From assembly GCA_019689695.1 (NCBI GenBank), contig JADGHA010000117.1:1-10442 (forward strand): 10,442 nt of DNA, given 5' to 3'. Below are positions 1 through 6,081 of this stretch, in pieces. Both the position numbers and the translations under genes were made by a program. Positions within the stretch are counted from its first letter, which is position 1. Each line of letters begins with the position of its first letter. Origin of the DNA: Micromonosporaceae bacterium (GTDB lineage: Bacteria; Actinomycetota; Actinomycetes; Mycobacteriales; Micromonosporaceae). The notes below the pieces were generated by a model, which was given only the letters and a program-made list of their open reading frames with translations, was not told where the DNA came from and ran no database searches.

Positions 1-39
1 GGGTCCAGGCGGGGGGTAGCCGCGGGGCGGTTCGGTCAC
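1..39 (-). CDS. 5' end of a divergent gene, possibly a DUF4870-type membrane protein (partial)
   Basis: On the minus strand a GTG at 39-37 opens a frame that stays open to the left edge and reads MTEPPRGYPPPGP. Only 13 residues are visible. A Pro/Gly-rich start of the type MTEPPRP...PPP is familiar from small actinobacterial membrane proteins with a proline-rich cytoplasmic N-terminus, including DUF4870 proteins, but 13 residues cannot prove a family. There is no Shine-Dalgarno sequence. Instead a TACCGT box lies 6 nt before the GTG, as expected for a leaderless transcript. The gene diverges from hrcA, and the two share the 172-bp region at 40-211. It could also be a chance open frame; the combination of start codon, -10 box and low-complexity N-terminus is the only support. 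Confidence 0.45.
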   Translation of the reverse strand, partial: MTEPPRGYPPPGP

Positions 40-45
40 AGGGTC

Positions 46-51
46 ACGGTA
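46..51 (-). promoter_or_regulatory. -10 box of a leaderless promoter for the left-edge gene
   Basis: TACCGT on the minus strand matches the TAnnnT actinobacterial -10 pattern and ends 6 nt before the GTG at 39-37, so transcription could begin at the start codon itself. I see no convincing -35. This rests on spacing and on similar boxes before malY and the HIT gene in this window. Confidence 0.35.
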
Positions 52-145
52 GGGCCGGTCGTCCCGGGCGCGCCAGGCGTCACACCACCGCGGGCAGGCC
101 GACACGCAAAGTGATCATCGCGCCTAGCCAGGGGTTCGACGTAGA

Positions 146-172
146 CTGGCACTCGTTACAGCCGAGTGCCAA
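146..172. promoter_or_regulatory. CIRCE operator (HrcA binding site)
   Basis: The arms CTGGCACTC (146-154) and GAGTGCCAA (164-172) are separated by exactly 9 nt. The known CIRCE consensus is TTAGCACTC-N9-GAGTGCTAA. The arms here pair at 8 of 9 positions; only the outermost base differs. The site lies 40 bp before the hrcA start, so hrcA, and perhaps dnaJ behind it, is expected to be autorepressed and induced on heat stress. Promoter boxes are unclear: TAGACT (142-147) overlaps the left arm and TTCGAC (135-140) could be a weak -35, but no pair has good spacing. Confidence 0.93.
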
Positions 173-197
173 CGGCACGTCTGGTCAACAGCGCGTC

Positions 198-205
198 AGG
201 GAGGT
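198..205 (+). promoter_or_regulatory. Ribosome binding site of hrcA
   Basis: AGGGAGGT ends 6 nt before the ATG at 212. It is a strong Shine-Dalgarno sequence and fixes the hrcA start. Confidence 0.8.
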
Positions 206-211
206 GGCGGA

Positions 212-1279
212 ATGGGTCTCGACGACCGCAAGCTGGATGTGCTGCGGGCCATCGTCGAGGATTATGTCGCCACCCGGGAGCCGGTTGGCAGCAAGGCCCT
301 CGTCGAGCGCCACCAGCTTGGCGTCTCGCCCGCGACGGTCCGCAACGACATGGCCGTGCTCGAGGAGGAGGGCTACCTCCGGCAGCCGCACACCAGCGCC
401 GGCCGGGTGCCCACCGACCGGGGGTACCGGCTGTTCGTGGACCGGCTGACCCGGATCAAGCCGCTCTCCCCGGCCGAGCGCCGGGCGATCGAGCGGTTCC
501 TGATCGGCGCGGTGGACCTGGACGACGTGGTGCACCGCACGGTGCGCCTGCTCGCTCAGCTCACCCGCCAGGTGGCGGTCGTGCAGTACCCCAGCCTGAC
601 CCGTTCCGCGGTGCGGCATTTGGAGCTGGTGCCGATCTCCACCACCCGGCTGATGGTGGTGATGATCGCCGACACCGGCCGGGTGGAGCAGCGCCAGGTG
701 GACCTGCCCGGCCCGATCGTCCCCGACGACGTGACGGACCTGCGTCGGCAGATCAACGAGGCGCTGGTCGGCCGCCGGCTGACCGAGACCCCGCCGCTGG
801 TGCAGGCGCTGGTCGAGCAGGTCGCCCCGCAGCTGCGGCCGACGATGACCACGCTCTCCACGGTCCTGCTGGAGACGCTGGTCGAGCGGCACGACGAGCG
901 GATCGCGCTGGCCGGCACGGCCAACCTGACCCGCGGCAGCGTGCTGGACTTCCACGGCAAGCTGCGGCCCATCCTGGAGGCGCTGGAGGAGGAGGTCGTC
1001 CTGCTCAAGCTCTTCGGCGAGGTCGAGCCCCCCAGCGGCCAGGACCAGCCCGGCTGGAGCGGCGGGGGGGACGAGCCGCGGCTGCGCATCCGCATCGGCG
1101 ATGAGAACGAGTTCGAGGACTTGCGCTCCGCCTCGGTGGTAAGTACCGGGTACGGTCCAGGTAGCACCGTCGTGGGCGGGCTCGGCGTGCTCGGCCCGAC
1201 GAGGATGGACTACCCGGGCACGATCGCCACGGTCCGTGCCGTGGCACGCTATGTCGGCGACCTGCTGGCGCAGAACTGA
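212..1279 (+). CDS. hrcA: Heat-inducible transcription repressor HrcA
   Basis: HrcA represses heat-shock genes by binding CIRCE, with GroEL as its usual folding partner. The 355-residue product begins MGLDDRKLDVLRAIVEDYV and has the family's N-terminal winged helix (about residues 1-75), including SPATVRNDMAVLEEEGYL and the HTSAGRVPTDRGYR motif that follows it. The C-terminus carries the GVLGPTRMDYP signature. A strong AGGGAGGT site precedes the ATG, and a CIRCE element lies just upstream, so autoregulation is very likely. The gene is followed by dnaJ after 72 bp, the usual actinobacterial hrcA-dnaJ2 pair. One oddity is a Gly/Pro-rich segment around residues 273-290 (PPSGQDQPGWSGGGDEP) with a run of seven G at 1064-1070, which looks like a flexible loop. 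The frame stays open through it, so it is not a frameshift. Confidence 0.96.
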   Translation: MGLDDRKLDVLRAIVEDYVATREPVGSKALVERHQLGVSPATVRNDMAVLEEEGYLRQPHTSAGRVPTDRGYRLFVDRLTRIKPLSPAERRAIERFLIGAVDLDDVVHRTVRLLAQLTRQVAVVQYPSLTRSAVRHLELVPISTTRLMVVMIADTGRVEQRQVDLPGPIVPDDVTDLRRQINEALVGRRLTETPPLVQALVEQVAPQLRPTMTTLSTVLLETLVERHDERIALAGTANLTRGSVLDFHGKLRPILEALEEEVVLLKLFGEVEPPSGQDQPGWSGGGDEPRLRIRIGDENEFEDLRSASVVSTGYGPGSTVVGGLGVLGPTRMDYPGTIATVRAVARYVGDLLAQN

Positions 1280-1351
1280 GCTGGACACGGACACTGACGG
1301 CGACGGACATCGCCGGCGATCGCGAAGACGGACATGAGGATGCAGGACACG

Positions 1352-2476
1352 GTGGCCAAGGACTACTACGGAATTCTCGGCGTGCGCCGGGACGCCTCCG
1401 CCGACGAGATCAAGCGTGCCTACCGCAAACTGGCCCGCCAGTACCACCCGGACGTGAACCCGGACCCGTCGGCGCAGGAGAAGTTCAAGGAGATCAACGC
1501 CGCCTACGAGGTCCTGTCCGACGACCAGAAACGGCAGATCGTCGACCTGGGTGGCGACCCGCTGGCCCCCGGCGGCGCCGGCCCGTCCGGCGGCGCGGGC
1601 GGCCCGTTCGTCGGCTTCCAGGACATCATGGACGCCTTCTTCGGCACCGGCGGCGCCCGCGGTCCGCGCTCCCGGACCCGGCCGGGCAGCGACGCCATCC
1701 TGCGGCTGGACCTGGACCTGGCGGAGACCGCGTTCGGCGTCGAGGCCCCGATCACCGTCGACACCGCCGTGCTCTGTTCCACCTGCGCCGGCGCCGGCAC
1801 CGCCGCCGGCACGCATTTGGCCACCTGCGAGACCTGCGGCGGGCGGGGCGAGGTCCAGTCCGTCCAGCGCACCTTCCTCGGCCAGGTCGTCTCGTCCCGG
1901 CCGTGCCCGGCCTGCCAGGGCTACGGCACGGTCATCCCGCACCCGTGCCCGACCTGCGGCGGCGACGGGCGGGTGCGCACCCGCCGCACGCTGACCGTGA
2001 AGATCCCGCCCGGCGTCGAGGACGGCATGCGGATCCGGCTGGCCCAGCAGGGCGAGGTGGGTCCGGGCGGCGGCCCGGCCGGCGACCTCTACGTGGAGAT
2101 CCACGAGCGGCCGCACGACGTCTACTCGCGCAAGGGCGACGACCTGCACTGCCGGGTCACCGTGCCGATGACCGCGGCCGCGCTGGGCACCCGGCTGACC
2201 ATCAAGACGCTGGACAGCGAGGAGCAGGTGGACGTCCGGCCGGGCACCCAGCCGGGGTCCACGGTCCGGCTGCGCGCCCGGGGCGTGCCGCACCTGCGGG
2301 GTACCGGCCGCGGCGACCTGTTCGTGCACCTGGACGTGCGCACGCCCACCAAGCTCGACGCCGAACAGGAGCGGCTGCTGCGCGAGTTCGCCAAGGCCCG
2401 CGGCGAGGAGGTCGCCGAGCTGACCAAGCAGGGCGGCTTCTTCTCCCGCATGCGCGACGCCTTCAACGGGCACTGA
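1352..2476 (+). CDS. dnaJ: Molecular chaperone DnaJ (type I, DnaJ2-like)
   Basis: This is the Hsp40 co-chaperone that delivers unfolded clients to DnaK and stimulates its ATPase. From the GTG at 1352 the product has 374 residues. The J domain (about 3-68) has its HPD at 32-34. A Gly-rich linker covers about 68-105. The zinc-binding domain has all four CxxCxGxG repeats, at 142-149 (CSTCAGAG), 159-166 (CETCGGRG), 185-192 (CPACQGYG) and 199-206 (CPTCGGDG). The C-terminal client-binding domains follow. I chose GTG because MAKDYYGILGV is the normal DnaJ start. In-frame ATGs at 1334 and 1340 would add six or four residues (MRMQDT or MQDT). GAGGA at 1336-1340 could serve as a somewhat distant ribosome site. 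Actinobacteria usually carry a second dnaJ with dnaK-grpE; the copy next to hrcA is the DnaJ2 type. Co-transcription with hrcA is likely, since the 72-bp gap shows no terminator. Confidence 0.95.
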   Translation: MAKDYYGILGVRRDASADEIKRAYRKLARQYHPDVNPDPSAQEKFKEINAAYEVLSDDQKRQIVDLGGDPLAPGGAGPSGGAGGPFVGFQDIMDAFFGTGGARGPRSRTRPGSDAILRLDLDLAETAFGVEAPITVDTAVLCSTCAGAGTAAGTHLATCETCGGRGEVQSVQRTFLGQVVSSRPCPACQGYGTVIPHPCPTCGGDGRVRTRRTLTVKIPPGVEDGMRIRLAQQGEVGPGGGPAGDLYVEIHERPHDVYSRKGDDLHCRVTVPMTAAALGTRLTIKTLDSEEQVDVRPGTQPGSTVRLRARGVPHLRGTGRGDLFVHLDVRTPTKLDAEQERLLREFAKARGEEVAELTKQGGFFSRMRDAFNGH

Positions 2477-2495
2477 CCCGCGTTCCAACCCCCGA

Positions 2496-2561
2496 TCCCG
2501 CGGTTGCGATCCCACGACTCCCGCGATTGCGCATACGGTTGCGCGTGAAATTGCATCGTAT
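2496..2561 (+). repeat. Short TTGCG repeats before rsmE, possible promoter or operator region
   Basis: The dnaJ-rsmE gap (2477-2605) is more AT-rich than its surroundings. TCCCGCGGTTGCG at 2496-2508 recurs with one change at 2519-2531. Three adjacent 12-nt units start at 2526, 2538 and 2550 (ATTGCGCATACG, GTTGCGCGTGAA, ATTGCATCGTAT), so TTGC recurs every 12 bp. GCGCA (2529-2533) and TGCGC (2540-2544) form an inverted repeat with a 6-nt gap. This may be a protein-binding or promoter region that gives rsmE its own start. No clear -35/-10 pair is visible. Confidence 0.4.
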
Positions 2562-2605
2562 TTCGTTTCCGTCCGCGTTGCCGCGAAGCGGTGGGGAGGG
2601 GTGGG

Positions 2606-3334
2606 ATGAGCCGGCCGCTGTTTCTGGTCGACGCCCTGCCGACCGAAGACACGTACACGTTGGACGGTCCGGAGGGCCACCACGCTGCGGCGGTGCAGCG
2701 GTTGCGGGCCGGCGAGGAGCTGACGCTCGGGGACGGCCGGGGCGGCACGGCCACCGCGGTGGTCATCGCCGCCGGCCGCGACAGCCTCACCGTCTCGATA
2801 ACCGGCAGGGCGTACGCGCGGCCGCCCGACCCGCGGCTGGTGGTGGTCCAGGCGCTGGCCAAGGGCGACCGGGGCGAGCTGGCGGTCCAGGCGATGACCG
2901 AGGTGGGCGTGGACGAGATCGTGCCCTGGGCGGCCGCACGCTGCGTGGTCCAGTGGCGCGGCGACCGGGGTGAGCGCGCCCGGCACCGGTGGGTCGCCAC
3001 CGCGCGCGAGGCGGCCAAGCAGTCCCGCCGGCCCTGGCTGCCGGCGCTCGGACCGGCCGGGTCCACCCGGCAGGTGGTCGACCGGGTGGGCGCGGCCGCC
3101 GCCGGGCTCGTGCTCGACCCGGAGTCGGCCACCCGGATATCCACAGTGGATCTTCCGACGACCGGGGAGATCGTGCTCGTGGTCGGGCCGGAGGGCGGTA
3201 TCGCGCCGGCGGAGCTGGCGGCGTTCGAGGCCGCCGGGGCACGGCCGGTGCGCCTGGGCGACACCGTCCTGCGCACCTCGACCGCCGGTGTCGCCGCGCT
3301 CGCCGTACTTGCCGCCCGGATCGGCCGCTGGTAA
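2606..3334 (+). CDS. rsmE: 16S rRNA (uracil(1498)-N3)-methyltransferase RsmE
   Basis: RsmE is a SPOUT-class enzyme that uses S-adenosylmethionine to methylate N3 of U1498 in 16S rRNA of the small subunit. The 242-residue product has the family length and layout: an N-terminal PUA-like domain (about 1-70) with GPEGHHAAAVQRLRAGE, then the knotted methyltransferase domain. EAAKQSRRPWLP lies at about 135-146, and the knot motifs are VVGPEGGI (about 192-199) and RLGDTVLRTSTAGVAAL (about 216-232). The ATG at 2606 is preceded by GGGGAGGGG (2593-2601) at good distance. A GTG at 2591 in the same frame would overlap that site and is unlikely. The gene follows dnaJ after 129 bp, a typical actinobacterial order, and ends opposite a convergent gene. 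Confidence 0.95.
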   Translation: MSRPLFLVDALPTEDTYTLDGPEGHHAAAVQRLRAGEELTLGDGRGGTATAVVIAAGRDSLTVSITGRAYARPPDPRLVVVQALAKGDRGELAVQAMTEVGVDEIVPWAAARCVVQWRGDRGERARHRWVATAREAAKQSRRPWLPALGPAGSTRQVVDRVGAAAAGLVLDPESATRISTVDLPTTGEIVLVVGPEGGIAPAELAAFEAAGARPVRLGDTVLRTSTAGVAALAVLAARIGRW

Positions 3335-3400
3335 CTCATCGGCCTGACAGAGTTCAACATCGCCGGATCCGCACGCGCAGCGAGCGAGCTGGCAACCTGA

Positions 3401-3472
3401 GTAGACACAACGAAGCCCTGAAGCTCCGGTACTCAGCGACCCGTTGTCCGCCGGAGCTTCTTGTCGGTCTAC
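3401..3472. terminator. Long stem-loop behind rsmE, probable bidirectional terminator
   Basis: GAAGCTCCGG (3420-3429) pairs perfectly with CCGGAGCTTC (3451-3460) around a 21-nt loop. Further out, ACAA (3407-3410) pairs with TTGT (3461-3464) and GTAGAC (3401-3406) with GTCTAC (3467-3472), giving about 20 paired bases with bulges. It sits between the convergent genes rsmE and malY, as a shared terminator would. There is no uninterrupted T-run, only a T-rich stretch within the right arm, which is common in high-GC actinobacteria. Competing pairings are described in the findings. Confidence 0.55.
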
Positions 3473-3510
3473 ACCGGACACTCTGGTCAGGACGAACTGT
3501 GAGCCCTCAT

Positions 3511-3550
3511 GGAGTCGCAGGCACCGGATTCCGGCTGACCGGAAGGGCTC
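3511..3550. terminator. Second stem-loop, behind malY
   Basis: GAGCCCT (3511-3517) pairs with AGGGCTC (3544-3550), and within it TCCGG (3530-3534) pairs with CCGGA (3539-3543) around CTGA, stacking directly on the outer stem. The structure begins 27 bp past the malY stop when read on the minus strand, which suits a terminator for the minus-strand operon. The remaining intergenic bases (3335-3396, 3473-3510 and 3551-3577) show no gene that I can support. Confidence 0.45.
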
Positions 3551-3577
3551 TGCCCGGATCGTCACAAGGCGCGATGG

Positions 3578-4750
3578 TCACGCCGTGCGGTGCCGGGCGA
3601 GTGCCCGGGCCATCGCCTCGATCGACTGCCGCATGATCGGGCGCGGGGTGGCGAAGGTGTACCGCACGAAGCCGCGGCCCGCCGCGCCGCACAGCTCGCC
3701 GTCGGTCATCGCCACCCCGGCCCGGTCCAGGAAGAACTCGGCCGGCCGGTCGCCCAGACCCAGCTGGCGGCAGTCCAGCCAGGCCAGGTAGGTACCCTCC
3801 GGCTGGGCGTACCCCACCTCGGGCAGGTGTTCGGCGAGCAGGTCGCCGAGCAGGGCCCGGCTGCCGTCCAGGTAGCCGAGCAGCTCGTCCAGCCACTCGC
3901 CGCCGGCGGTGAACGCGGCGATGTTGGCGACCACCCCGAGGGTGGACGCGCCGTGCTCGGCCATGGCGCCGACCGCCGACCACGTCTCCAGGTCCGCCTC
4001 GTTGGAGAGGATCAGCTGGGCGCACTTCAGGCCCGGCAGGTTCCACGCCTTCGAGGCCGAGGTGGCGGTCACCGCGTGCCCGGCCGTGGCCGGCGAGATC
4101 GAGGCGTACGGGACGTGCCGGTGGCCGGGGAAGACCAGCGGCGCGTGGATCTCGTCGGCGAAGACCCGGCCGCCGTAGCGCTCGACGACCTCGGCGATCG
4201 CGATCATCTCGGCCCGGGTGAGGACCCGGCCGACCGGGTTGTGCGGGTTGCACAGGATCATCAGGTGGCCGCCGGCCCGGAAGGCGGCGTCCAGCGCGTC
4301 CAGGTCGTAGCTCCACCGCCCGTCCCGCCCGGCCACCAGCGGGACCTGGATGATCTCCCGGCCCAGCTCCCGCGGCACGACCAGGAAGGGCATGTACGCG
4401 GGGGTCGGCACGATGATCGGCGATCCCGGTCGCGAGAAGTGCTCGATGGCCGCGACGAGCCCGGCGATCACGTCGGCGAGCGGGCGCACGTTGGCCGGCG
4501 GGATGTCCCAGCCGTACCGGGTGTGGCACCAGTCGGCGCACGCCTGCGACATCCGTTCGGCCAGCGGCCGGGGAAGGTAGCCGAACGTGGCTTCGTCCAC
4601 CGCGGCGTGCAGGGCGCGGACGATCGCTGGCGCGGTGCCGAAGTCCATCTCCGCGATGAACGCGCCCACCTTGCCGGGGAAGTGCGACCACTTGACCCCG
4701 CCCGCCTCACGAAGGGTTTCGATCGAGATATCGTCGAAACGGACCGTCAT
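3578..4750 (-). CDS. MalY/PatB-family PLP-dependent aminotransferase or C-S lyase
   Basis: This is a fold-type I PLP enzyme. Relatives cleave cystathionine or cysteine conjugates (beta C-S lyase) or transaminate; the true substrate is unknown. The 390-residue product matches the family length. AEMDF (33-37) is typical of MalY/PatB. NPHNPVGR spans 168-175, with the cofactor-contacting Asn at 171. DEIH (199-202) supplies the Asp that pairs with the pyridine nitrogen. SASKAWNLPGLKCAQ (231-245) contains the PLP-binding lysine, K234. The C-terminal GFVRYTFATPR probably holds the carboxylate-binding Arg. There is no ribosome site before the ATG. A TAGCCT box lies 8 nt upstream, so it may be transcribed from its own leaderless promoter as well as from the SDR gene 57 bp upstream. 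Assignment to the family is firm; a role as cystathionine beta-lyase is inference. Confidence 0.9.
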   Translation of the reverse strand: MTVRFDDISIETLREAGGVKWSHFPGKVGAFIAEMDFGTAPAIVRALHAAVDEATFGYLPRPLAERMSQACADWCHTRYGWDIPPANVRPLADVIAGLVAAIEHFSRPGSPIIVPTPAYMPFLVVPRELGREIIQVPLVAGRDGRWSYDLDALDAAFRAGGHLMILCNPHNPVGRVLTRAEMIAIAEVVERYGGRVFADEIHAPLVFPGHRHVPYASISPATAGHAVTATSASKAWNLPGLKCAQLILSNEADLETWSAVGAMAEHGASTLGVVANIAAFTAGGEWLDELLGYLDGSRALLGDLLAEHLPEVGYAQPEGTYLAWLDCRQLGLGDRPAEFFLDRAGVAMTDGELCGAAGRGFVRYTFATPRPIMRQSIEAMARALARHRTA

Positions 4751-4758
4751 GCCGGCCG

Positions 4759-4764
4759 AGGCTA
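4759..4764 (-). promoter_or_regulatory. -10 box of a leaderless promoter for the malY-like gene
   Basis: TAGCCT on the minus strand ends 8 nt before the ATG at 4750-4748. No Shine-Dalgarno sequence lies between, which fits leaderless expression. The corresponding -35 region (TGCGCC) is poor. It would give malY an independent start inside the marR-SDR-malY group. Confidence 0.4.
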
Positions 4765-4769
4765 GTCAG

Positions 4770-4826
4770 CGGTGGCGGGTCGGCGCAGGTGCGAGGCGCG
4801 GTGGCGGTCAGCGCAGGTACGAGGCG
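4770..4826. repeat. Imperfect tandem duplication (29 + 28 bp) over the SDR stop codon
   Basis: Unit 1 (4770-4798) and unit 2 (4799-4826) differ by one inserted G and two base changes. Both contain CGGTGGCG, then GCGCAGGT, then CGAGGCG. Unit 2 holds the last codons and the TGA of the SDR gene (minus-strand ASYLR-stop). Unit 1 is a decayed copy just past the stop, reading A-S-H-L-R-R without a stop. It is probably the product of replication slippage. Confidence 0.75.
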
Positions 4827-5551
4827 CCGTTGAGGTCGAGCACGGCGCCACTGGCCCACTCGGCCTCGGCCGAGGCGAGCCAGAGCACCGCCGCGGCGAC
4901 CTCCTCGGGCCGGCCCACCCGGCCGAACGGGCTCTGCGCCCGGATCTCGTCGCCGCGCGGCGGCTTGAGGTGTTCGTTGGTCATGTCCGTCTCCACAAAG
5001 CCGGGCGCCACCGTGGCGACCGCGATGCCGTGTGGTGCCAGCGCGATCGCCAGCGACTGGCCGAGCGCGTTCAGGCCAGCCTTGCTCGCCCCGTAGGCGG
5101 GTGAATCCGGCTCGCCGCGGAACGCGCCCCGGGACGACACGTTGATGATTCGCCCGCCGCCGCGCCGGGTCATGTGCCGGACCGCGCACCAGGCCGCGTT
5201 CGCCGCCCCGACCAGGTTCGTGTCCAGCGTCAGCCGCCACTGCCGCTGCCACGTCTCGTACGACGTCTCCAGGACCGGGTGCGAGGTGAAGACGCCGGCG
5301 TTGTTGACCAGAATGTCGAGCCCGCCAAGGCCCTCCGCGGCCGTGTCGACCATCCGCTGGACGGCCGCCGGGTCGGTCAGGTCGGCCTGCACGGTCAGGT
5401 GGCCGTTGCCGGGCAGGGAATCGCGCAGCTGCTCGGCCAGCTCGGCGGAGTTGCGGTGGTGGATCGCCACCCGGTCGCCGTTGTTCGCGAACGCGGTCGC
5501 CACGGCCCGGCCGATCCCGCGCGAGGCGCCGGTCACCAGTACTGCTCTCAT
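4808..5551 (-). CDS. SDR-family oxidoreductase (FabG-like)
   Basis: This is a classical short-chain dehydrogenase/reductase, probably a cytoplasmic NAD(P)-dependent ketone or alcohol oxidoreductase. The 247 residues match the family length. The cofactor-binding TGASRGIG is at 7-14, NNAG at 83-86, the catalytic Ser in INVSS at 139/140, and YGASK at 153-157 with Y153 and K157. PGFVETDM (183-190) is the usual loop after the active site. R11, and HHR after the second strand, suggest NADP(H) over NAD(H) (inference). The ATG overlaps the marR stop as ATGA, so the two are probably translationally coupled, and no separate ribosome site is seen. FabG-like names are common for this group, but its place beside marR and malY, away from fatty-acid genes, argues for an accessory reductase. 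The substrate is unknown. Confidence 0.92.
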   Translation of the reverse strand: MRAVLVTGASRGIGRAVATAFANNGDRVAIHHRNSAELAEQLRDSLPGNGHLTVQADLTDPAAVQRMVDTAAEGLGGLDILVNNAGVFTSHPVLETSYETWQRQWRLTLDTNLVGAANAAWCAVRHMTRRGGGRIINVSSRGAFRGEPDSPAYGASKAGLNALGQSLAIALAPHGIAVATVAPGFVETDMTNEHLKPPRGDEIRAQSPFGRVGRPEEVAAAVLWLASAEAEWASGAVLDLNGASYLR

Positions 5552-5988
5552 CTGGTCAGGTTCACCCGGATCGTGTGCAGGGACCGGAGGAGCTGGGCCT
5601 GCTCCTCGGGGCTCAGGCCGCGGAGGGCCTTTTCGCTCAGCCGCTTCATCTCCTCGGCGATCACGCCTTCCAGCTCGCGGCCGCGGTCGGTGAGGACCAG
5701 CCGGACCAGCCGGGCATCGGTCGGGTGGGGCGAGCGGCGCAGCAGACCGGCCGCCTCCATCCGGGTAGCGGCGCGGGTGACGGTCGGGGTGGCCAGCTCC
5801 AGCCGGCGGGCGATCTCGCCCGGAGTCAGCCCGTCGGTCTCCCACAGGCAGCGCAGGATGAACTGCTGCCCCGACCGCACGCCATGCCGGTTGTAGGCGG
5901 CTTCGGCGGCCACCGCCAGGGCGCGCTTCGCGCCCCAGAACGCAGCCTGGAACTCGTCCTGGCCCGGCTTCGCCTCGGCGTCGCCCAC
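5548..5988 (-). CDS. MarR-family transcriptional regulator
   Basis: A 146-residue winged-helix repressor of the MarR type, which normally acts as a dimer released by a small phenolic or similar ligand. The helix-turn-helix (about 53-80) reads LTPGEIARRLELATPTVTRA, and the wing (about 84-102) includes the family's DARLVRLVLTDRG. Terminal helices for dimerisation surround it. I chose the GTG at 5988 because AGGAGG lies 4 nt before it and it gives a normal N-terminus. An upstream GTG at 6039 would add 17 atypical residues (SNQSPIHCRQQPRGGR...) and would lie upstream of the probable -10 box at 6015-6020. The gene is followed by the overlapping SDR gene and diverges from the epimerase gene. The intergenic inverted repeats are its probable operators. 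Confidence 0.9.
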   Translation of the reverse strand: MGDAEAKPGQDEFQAAFWGAKRALAVAAEAAYNRHGVRSGQQFILRCLWETDGLTPGEIARRLELATPTVTRAATRMEAAGLLRRSPHPTDARLVRLVLTDRGRELEGVIAEEMKRLSEKALRGLSPEEQAQLLRSLHTIRVNLTR

Positions 5989-6014
5989 CCGCCCTCCTCT
6001 CGGCTGCTGCCGGC

Positions 6015-6020
6015 AATGTA
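6015..6020 (-). promoter_or_regulatory. Probable -10 box of marR
   Basis: TACATT on the minus strand fits TAnnnT and would start transcription about 20 nt ahead of the GTG at 5988, leaving room for the AGGAGG site. The -35 position (ACCGGT, about 6038-6043) is weak, which may mean activator dependence or simply a weak promoter. Confidence 0.4.
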
Positions 6021-6032
6021 TCGGAGATTGGT

Positions 6033-6061
6033 TTGACACCGGTTCGTTAGCCGACTAACGT
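6033..6061 (+). promoter_or_regulatory. Near-consensus promoter of the epimerase gene
   Basis: TTGACA (6033-6038) is a perfect -35 box. A 17-bp spacer leads to TAACGT (6056-6061), which fits TAnnnT. Transcription would begin near 6068 and leave a leader of about 30 nt with GGAGG (6089-6093), 5 nt before the ATG at 6099. A strong promoter in this setting needs a repressor, and the inverted repeat inside it provides a site. Confidence 0.7.
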
Positions 6062-6081
6062 CCTTCCTTGCCTAGCTAACG
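6045..6081. promoter_or_regulatory. Probable MarR operators between marR and the epimerase gene
   Basis: CGTTAG (6045-6050) and CTAACG (6055-6060) form a perfect inverted repeat with a 4-nt centre, lying in the spacer and over the -10 of the epimerase promoter. CTAACG recurs at 6076-6081, exactly 21 bp further on (two helical turns), with a degenerate left half (CCTTGC, 6066-6071). MarR proteins bind such 16-20 bp AT-rich palindromes. The binding protein is inferred from the divergent marR. Confidence 0.65.

Noticed and set aside
1064..1070. Run of seven G in hrcA as a possible frameshift or phase-variable tract
   Set aside because: The reading frame remains HrcA on both sides, ending with the GPTRMDYP signature. 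The run falls in a flexible Gly-rich loop and is too short to suggest phase variation in this GC context.
1334..1351. ATG at 1334 (or 1340) as the dnaJ start
   Set aside because: It adds a short non-conserved extension before MAKDYYG, which is where DnaJ proteins begin. It cannot be fully excluded.
185..3565. A minus-strand open frame of 1126 codons antisense to hrcA, dnaJ and rsmE
   Set aside because: It runs opposite three well-identified genes. Its translation is low-complexity (rich in R, G, A, H, Q) without domains, as expected for the complementary frame of very GC-rich coding DNA.
3335..3577. A small gene, tRNA or attachment site in the rsmE-malY gap
   Set aside because: I find no tRNA-like cloverleaf, no duplicated attachment core, and no open frame with plausible start and composition. 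The inverted repeats explain the visible structure better.
5989..6039. Upstream GTG at 6039 as the marR start
   Set aside because: The added residues are not MarR-like, and the probable -10 box (6015-6020) would lie inside the coding part. The GTG at 5988 has AGGAGG in front of it.
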